NCBI RefSeq assembly: GCF_018812025.1
Contig: NC_063057.1
Coordinates: 15,989,963-16,053,962 of the forward strand
Source of the DNA: Megalobrama amblycephala
Taxonomy: Eukaryota > Chordata > Actinopteri > Cypriniformes > Xenocyprididae
Reading direction: 5' to 3'
DNA: 64,000 nucleotides
The notes under the pieces were generated by a model. That model was not told where the DNA came from. It searched no databases and worked only from the letters and a program-made list of their open reading frames with translations. Of the stretch, positions 58,108 to 64,000 are shown in pieces; the stretch's first letter is position 1, and each line of letters opens with the position of its first letter. A program made the translations under genes and the position numbers.

Positions 58108-58403
58108 TTACACAAACACCTGTTGGAGGACAGATGGCGGGATGTCTGCGGCCTGCAGGCTGTGGAGCAGCCGCCGCACTGTGGCTTCTCTTCCGTTCCT
58201 CTGCGTCCACATCACCAGCCCCGCGAGCACCTGACTCTGAACCGCGAGGGGGTTGTCCGCACAGCACCGGTACAGATCCGCAGAGGACAGGCCCAGGTCC
58301 AGCAGCACAGATTTCCACTCCGAACCCAGACGAGCAGCCAGTTGGTTCAGATGCAGCATGGTTGGAACAGTCGGAAGGATGTGGTCAGGTACACCACACT
58401 GAA
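58108..58403 (-). CDS. cradd: CRADD/RAIDD death-domain exon (last coding exon)
   Basis: On the - strand an exon opens after TTTTCAG (acceptor at 58,404; a second CAG at 58,399 is possible) and encodes about 97 residues to a TAA at 58,108-58,110. It matches the C-terminal death domain of RAIDD: VPDHIL, LNQLAARLGSEWKSVLLDLG, LSSADLYRC, VQSQVL, ATVRRLLHSLQAADI. The protein is the adaptor linking PIDD to caspase-2 in the PIDDosome; the death domain binds PIDD and the N-terminal CARD binds caspase-2. The CARD exon was not found in 58,404-64,000 and should lie further right. The gene converges on the plexin pair. Overlapping + strand frames are shadows. Confidence 0.9.
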
Positions 58404-59006
58404 CTGAAAACAAAGAAACAACCTATGATTTTCGAAATACAGTAAGTCACACACTGGCACATCTCACTGCGTACATTACTGACATAATAAAAGCACAAAA
58501 ACAAATAATGTAAGGAAAATGTGCATTTGTTTGCATTTAGAAACGGTTTCTATTTTTTTGTAAGTGACTGATTTTCATGAAGTTTGGTTCTGTTAACGGT
58601 TCTTTGACCTCTTGCCCTTTCTGGTTGCATGCAACAACTAACACACAGCATGACCAGTGTAATCCAATTCACAAACAAATGAACTGATTCTTTTTAAAGA
58701 TTCAGTGAAAAAGACTGACAAATTAGTCTCAAACTTACTGTATGTTTGAGACTTAAGTGTAATTACTGACCTGTTGCTCATATGGCATGTTAAAGATCTG
58801 AAAAATAATTTTTAAAAATAAAAAAAATACATATTCAAATATAAAGTATAATTAATAAAAATAAAATGTATTATTTGTTAATTTATTTATTTTTTATATG
58901 TAATTATATTATACAGTTTAACATTTCTTATACTTTTATATATATTTCTTATATATTCTAAACAAATTTTACAATAATTATTATTAATATTAATATGGCA
59001 TAATTA
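58404..59006 (-). other. cradd intron, AT-rich, no feature seen
   Basis: Follows the death-domain exon on the gene's upstream side. No exon-like frame. Confidence 0.5.
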
Positions 59007-59981
59007 CGGAAGAGGATTAGGGCCAAGCAATAATAAAAAAATAAAACCATCTCGAAATTAAAGTTGCTAAATTTCGAGAAAAAACTTGTTAAATTTTGAG
59101 AAAAAAGTCGAAATAAAATGTTGAGAATAAACTCGTTAAATTCTGAGAAAAAACTCGTTAAATTTCGAAAAAAAGGTCGAGATAAAATGTTGAGAATAAA
59201 CTCATTAAATTACGAGAAAAAACTCGTTAAATTTCAAGAAAAAAGTCGAGATAAAATGTTGAGAATAAACTCGTTAAATTACAAGAAAAAAAACTTGTTA
59301 AATTTAGAGAAAAAAGTCGAAATAAAATGTTGAGAATAAACTCGTTAAATTACGAGAAAAAAACTCGTTAAATTTCGAGAAAAAAGTCGAGATAAAATGT
59401 TGAGAATAAAGTCATTAAATTACGAGAAAAAGTCGTTAAATTACGAGAACAAATTCATTAAATTATGAGAAAAATGTCGTTAAATTTCGAGAAAAAAGTC
59501 GAGATAAAATATTGAGAATAAAGTCATTAAATTAATGAATTTATTCTTGTAATTTAATGAATTTGTTCTCGTAATTTAACGACTTTTTTCTCGTAATTTA
59601 ACGACTTTTTTCTCATAATTTAATGAGTTTATTCTCAACATTTTATCTCGACTTTTTTCTCGAAATTTAACAACTTTTTTCTCATAATTTAACGAATTTG
59701 TTCTTATAATTTAACGGGTTTATTCTCAACTTTTTATCTCGACTTTTTTCTCGAAATCTAACGACTTTTTTCTCATAATTTAACAAATTTGTTCTTATAA
59801 TTTAACAGGTTTATTCTCAACATTTTATCTTGACTTTTTTCTCGAAATTTTACGAGTTTTTTCTCATAATTTAATGAGTTTATTCTCAACATTTTATTTC
59901 GAGTTTTTTCTCGAAATTTAACAACATTAATCTCGAGATGGTTTTATTTTTTTATTATCGCTTGGCCCTAATCCTCTTCCG
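59007..59981. repeat. Palindrome of two inverted minisatellite arrays
   Basis: Ends are inverted copies of about 45 bases (CGGAAGAGGATTAGGGCCAA and its complement). From about 59,050 to 59,530 a unit of roughly 55-60 bases built from TCGTTAAATTACGAGAAAAA, AGTCGAGATAAAATGTTGAG and AATAAAC repeats. From about 59,530 to 59,935 the same units run in the opposite orientation. No coding potential beyond low-complexity frames. Confidence 0.85.
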
Positions 59982-61908
59982 CACATTATAATTTAAAAAT
60001 ATCAATAATATATTATTATATTAACTTTCTTCTTAGTTAAGACCAGTTTAATTCTCACCTCAGTAACCCTATGGGGCAGATGAGTGAGAAAACAGCACCT
60101 CTTATGTAATGTGAGCATATTTATTTGAATAACTCACACTGGAACTGTACCATGACCCTGAGTGGAACAGATTATACTTCTGAATAAAATATGATATTGA
60201 CAATAATCCAGCAGTGGTAAGTCTCAAAATCTATATGAAGCATCAGTAAGCCAAAGCCGATTAATTTACATACAAGACATAAAAAGCATAGAAATATTCA
60301 AAACGCAAACACCATTTGAATTATATTAGAAGACAAGGACTAGGAAAACATGTTTAACCCATCAAAATCAATTTTAAGGTGGCAACATCAACATCCAATC
60401 TTTTCTTTCCATCCCTGCGCAATAAGGACACATTGTTTTTGTGCGAAGAGAATAGAGATGTGTTTTATTTGAGCATTGGGGATGAATGGAGCAAAGGTCG
60501 GTTTGAGAGTTTGTTTTGAGTGTTCCCAAATTCTTCACAAAATCAAGGACGCCCATTGATTTCTGCCGTCAAATGACAGGAGTGGCCACACCAGGACATG
60601 AGAATAACAACTCTCTATATCTAGGACAGGACATCCACATCTTTAGTATCTTCTGAGTGGAATCTAACACTTATACGATGGTCATTTCATCATTTTCTTC
60701 TATAATTCGTGTTTGCTTTGTTTGCCTCTCAGAATAATCTAAGGATCTAGATTGTTCAGAAAACATTATTTTTGCAGTTCCTCTTTGTGACACTAACAGG
60801 AGCAAAAATGGTAAACTTCAGCTTTAAATTGAGGAGAAAACATTCACTGCAGGGCATATATCCAAGTGCAGTAATTCTGTCATGGATTTGGACACTTTGC
60901 GGTAGTTCTTTACGGTTTTAAAGGTTCTAGACCCTAGAGACAAAGAAGATTAGTGTGTTGAGGTCCCCCGACAATCAGCGATAAACACCACAAAGAGGAT
61001 TTCATGCAGAGAGTGCTGGTTTAGCAAACGGGGGGTGAGCTGGGAAAGATCCATAAAATGTCTGTGGCAATACTTTATCTGATTAATGGGTGGAGGTATA
61101 GAAAAGAAGGAAAAAATGAGGCCACCAGAGAAGAAGAAAGTGTAGAAAAGACATTGGGAGTTAACGGCAGACAAAAGATATCAAGGAAAGGAAAAATCAA
61201 TCTGTAATAGTGGTCAAAACAGTGATCAGTGTGTGTGTGTCTGTGTGTGTGTGTGAACATTTTTTTATTAAAATATAAATGTTTTAAAATATTTTAAGAT
61301 ATTAACATTCATTTTTAATTGAATACATTCTAAAATATAATAAAAATAATACAAAAATATGAAGATTAATACAAAAATTAAGTACACCTTGTATATGTAT
61401 GAGTAGTAAATTAGTAATGATACTGATTTTACTTTCACAAAACATGCTTCAGTCACAGAAAATAATAATAACACACAGTTCGGTAAGTGAATCAGATGTT
61501 GATTTATAATCTACTAAGACAGATCTAATTGGTTAATTCAGAGAAGGATTTTTTAATGGTTTCATTAAAAGACTTGAAAGATCTGTTTGTTCCTGAATCG
61601 TGGTCACATTTTGTTTATGTGTGCAGATTTGCCACGGCATACAATATGCTATTCACAGACATATTTATCACCCTTGTCTATTTTATTCTGCTGGCAAAAA
61701 TGTATGATAATATAGTGAGTTATCAAGAAAAAATGTAGCATTTGAGTGGCCATGCATGGGACTAACAACACGGCAGTGCAAAATGGATGTGGAAAAACTT
61801 AATGCATTTTTATTTTGCTTTATTTTAAGTGTCAGCCTCTGCAACTCACACTAAACATGATTTTAAAAGTGCAAAACAGTAAAATATCAAATGATTCAAT
61901 TATTGTGA

Positions 61909-61968
<60 letters not shown>

Positions 61969-62934
61969 GGCTGCTCTGCAAAGAACATTGCCTGGGTTTT
62001 GGCGAAATGCTTAACTTTTCTGAGAATTGCTTCTTTTTTATAGGATGAAGCATTCCAGCTTCAATTTCCAAGCGTACATGTGGACGCTTAACTCCCGGCT
62101 GCTGGAGGGCATAGACTGTACACTTTAAGAATGTAATGAAGCCTTGATCTGAGGGGACAATTACAGTATCTTTAGGCTGAAGAGAGCTTATGGAGACACA
62201 TGTAGCTCTGATGTACAGTACATATAGCCTATCCATCAAGCTTTTGTTATAAAAAGTGTCAGTGAGTGCGTGTTTAACAGCTGCGTGTGTTTACAAAATT
62301 AATCAAACATCACTGTGAGAGAATGCTGTCAATTTGAAGGATTAGGAATATGTTTTCTTTTTAAAAAAAAAAAAATGCATTAAAAACAGACGTGAGCTAG
62401 TATAAATGTGTGTGTGAGTATGTTTGTTTGAATTTCCTAAAACAGGTCTCTCTCTCCCTTTCTCTCTAGGAAAAGTAAATTCGTTAATTTTGGGCAGTGT
62501 GATAGTAAACCGCCCACACATGGTGTCTAGGGAACAGCAAGCTGTGCCTTATCTCCGGAAAATTCCACGAAATCTCACAAAAAAGCCCTGCTTTTCAACA
62601 AGCTTGACGTCAAAGGACAAGACTTGTTTATCTTGAGTTAAAAAGAGAGCTTATAAATCTGTACAATATACAATTTAAACCATTTATTAGTTTATATAAT
62701 CATTTATATTTAACATCTAACCTAACATAAACCTGCAGGATACCATCACAATGTGACAGTAATGTTCCTGTTTCCTCTTGAAGAGAGATGGGGAGAGTAG
62801 AGGAGGGTTCACTGAGGACATATAGGCCGCGTTTATTTTTTTTTTATATTGATGGTATTGATGCCCAATTCCAATATGTTGACTATATCAGGTTTTTTTT
62901 GTTTTTTGTTTTTTTGACGACCAGCTTACATCTT
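59982..62934 (-). other. cradd intron or flank, no gene seen
   Basis: Ordinary AT-rich sequence with a (TG)n run at 61,229-61,254 and a (GAAA)n array at 61,907-61,969. Short frames have no domain. Confidence 0.45.
61907..61969. repeat. (GAAA)n microsatellite
   Basis: About 60 bases of GAAA repeat; the minus-strand frame of alternating SFFL residues is an artefact. Confidence 0.95.
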
Positions 62935-64000
62935 TTAAAGGATTAGTTCACTTTCAAATAAAATTTTCCTGATAATTTACTCACCCCCATGTCATTCAAG
63001 ATGTTCATGTCTTTCTTTATTCTGTCAAAAAGAAATTAAGGTTTTTGATGAAAACATTCCAGGATCCTTAGGGGCCGTTCACACAGAACGCGTTTTTCTA
63101 TTCCAATGCGCTACTTTCCCATTGTTTTTCTATGTAAACACGCGCTTGACGGACGTGCATGACCGTTACGCTCGCGTCTCGCGTCTTTTGCAGCGACTCT
63201 CACATGAGCGCCGCGTTTTTAAGACGCCGTGTCAAGTTAAAAGAATTTCAACTTTTACACGCAGCGCCGCTCATCAATGTCAGTTCCAAAACAGTGGACC
63301 AATCAGAAGAACTCGGAGGCGGGGCAAGCGTTGCGAGCTTCTGTTTACAGTAGCAAGTTGGCATGACAACTGTTTTATTTGATGGCAACATGGCGGAGGA
63401 GGCGCTCATTATTATCTTATTTTCTTTTTTTCCATGTCAAAACTTATATCTGTCAATTCTGCCATTTGCCTATTTCTATTATTTCCATTATTGCCGTTAT
63501 TGCCTCACGTCTCAAAAGCGCGTCTCGAGACCCTCGCGTTCTACGCGGCGCTTTTTTTAAAACCACTCTTGAGCGCCGCGTCTCGCGTTTTTAGACGCAA
63601 AGACGCGTTCTGTGTGAACGGCCCCTTATAATGGATTTCAATGGACTCCAAACGGTTGAAGGTCAAAATTACAGTTTCAGTGCAGCTTCAAAGGGCTTTA
63701 AATGATACCAGACGAGGAATTTTTATTCTTCAAAAAGCTTTCGCCATATGTCCTACGACTTCCCTATTCAACTTACGGAATGAACACAGCGCCAGTTTCG
63801 TTTTTTTTCCGTAAGTTGAATAGGGAAGGTGTAGGACATACGGCATAAGCTTTTTGAAGAATACGGAAAGCGGAAACACGTGCAAGGCGATCATTTGTGT
63901 ATATAAAGCATATACAGTTGTATTACAGTTCCGCTAGATAAGACCCTTATTCCTCGTCTGGTATCATTTAAAGGCCTTTGAAGCTGCATTGAAACTGTAA
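62935..64000. mobile_element. Fold-back MITE, cut by the window end
   Basis: Starts at TTAA (62,935-62,938) with AGGATTAGTTCACTTTCAAA. Its arms fold about 63,790, where TTCCCTATTCAACTTACGGA meets its complement; the right arm runs past the end. A Harbinger-type element is nested in the left arm. Confidence 0.7.
63071..63625. mobile_element. Nested PIF/Harbinger-like MITE (555 bp)
   Basis: Inverted ends GGGGCCGTTCACACAGAACG and complement, with TTA direct repeats at 63,068-63,070 and 63,626-63,628. Three-base TTA duplications are typical of PIF/Harbinger. Interior is rich in GCGTCT motifs. Confidence 0.8.

Noticed and set aside
57976..58407. 143-codon open frame on the + strand
   Set aside because: It lies opposite the cradd death-domain exon; the minus strand shows clear family motifs and a splice acceptor.
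59118..59333. Repeat protein of MLRINSLNSEKK units
   Set aside because: A translation of the AT-rich minisatellite; no start context or conservation, and the same array also runs inverted.
59040..59940. CRISPR-like array of regular repeats
   Set aside because: Repeats are contiguous without unique spacers, are inverted halfway, and the genome is vertebrate.

Overview
The window is vertebrate nuclear DNA, almost certainly from a teleost and most likely a cyprinid. It has split genes with GT-AG introns, AT-rich intergenic DNA, fish-type TTAA-flanked and fold-back MITEs, Tc1/mariner pieces, a chromodomain Gypsy element, DIRS-type tyrosine-recombinase retroelements and long dinucleotide microsatellites. 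Nothing is bacterial; there is no operon, CRISPR array or rRNA. The species call is inference from repeat types.

Three host gene structures can be supported. Two are tandem copies of a plexin-like gene on the + strand. Copy A enters the window already inside its sixth intron and shows its last nine exons (1,495-4,717). Copy B is complete, with 15 exons from 12,741 to 31,891 encoding 884 residues: signal peptide, sema domain, PSI, second PSI-like module, IPT domains, one transmembrane helix and a stop a few residues later. Neither copy has the cytoplasmic GAP region of a signalling plexin. The third gene is the last coding exon of cradd (RAIDD) at 58,108-58,403 on the - strand, encoding the death domain. 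CRADD and PLXNC1 are neighbours in human, so synteny supports reading the plexin pair as PLXNC1-related.

The A and B copies align through introns and 3' flank (window 1 pairs with 16,438; homology ends near 6,426 and 35,752). Copy A therefore serves as an empty-site reference for the roughly 10.7 kb of mobile DNA in intron 6 of copy B: a 1.3 kb TTAA element, a 0.54 kb TTAA element, a 5.18 kb Gypsy/chromovirus LTR retrotransposon and a 3.7 kb DIRS-like element, all inserted after the duplication. A second DIRS-like element (7,640-12,188) lies between the genes, just upstream of the copy B promoter. Exons 7-11 of A and B differ almost only at silent sites, whereas exons 12-15, the membrane-proximal module, differ almost only by amino acid replacements and more than the flanking introns do.

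From about 32 kb to the right end there is no recognisable gene except the cradd exon. The sequence is an accumulation of MITEs, fold-back elements, transposon fragments and microsatellites. The most striking are a set of elements nested four deep at 52,441-57,098 and a 1 kb palindrome made of two inverted arrays of an A+T-rich minisatellite at 59,007-59,981. The most novel biology is the tail-less plexin pair with its fast-changing juxtamembrane region.
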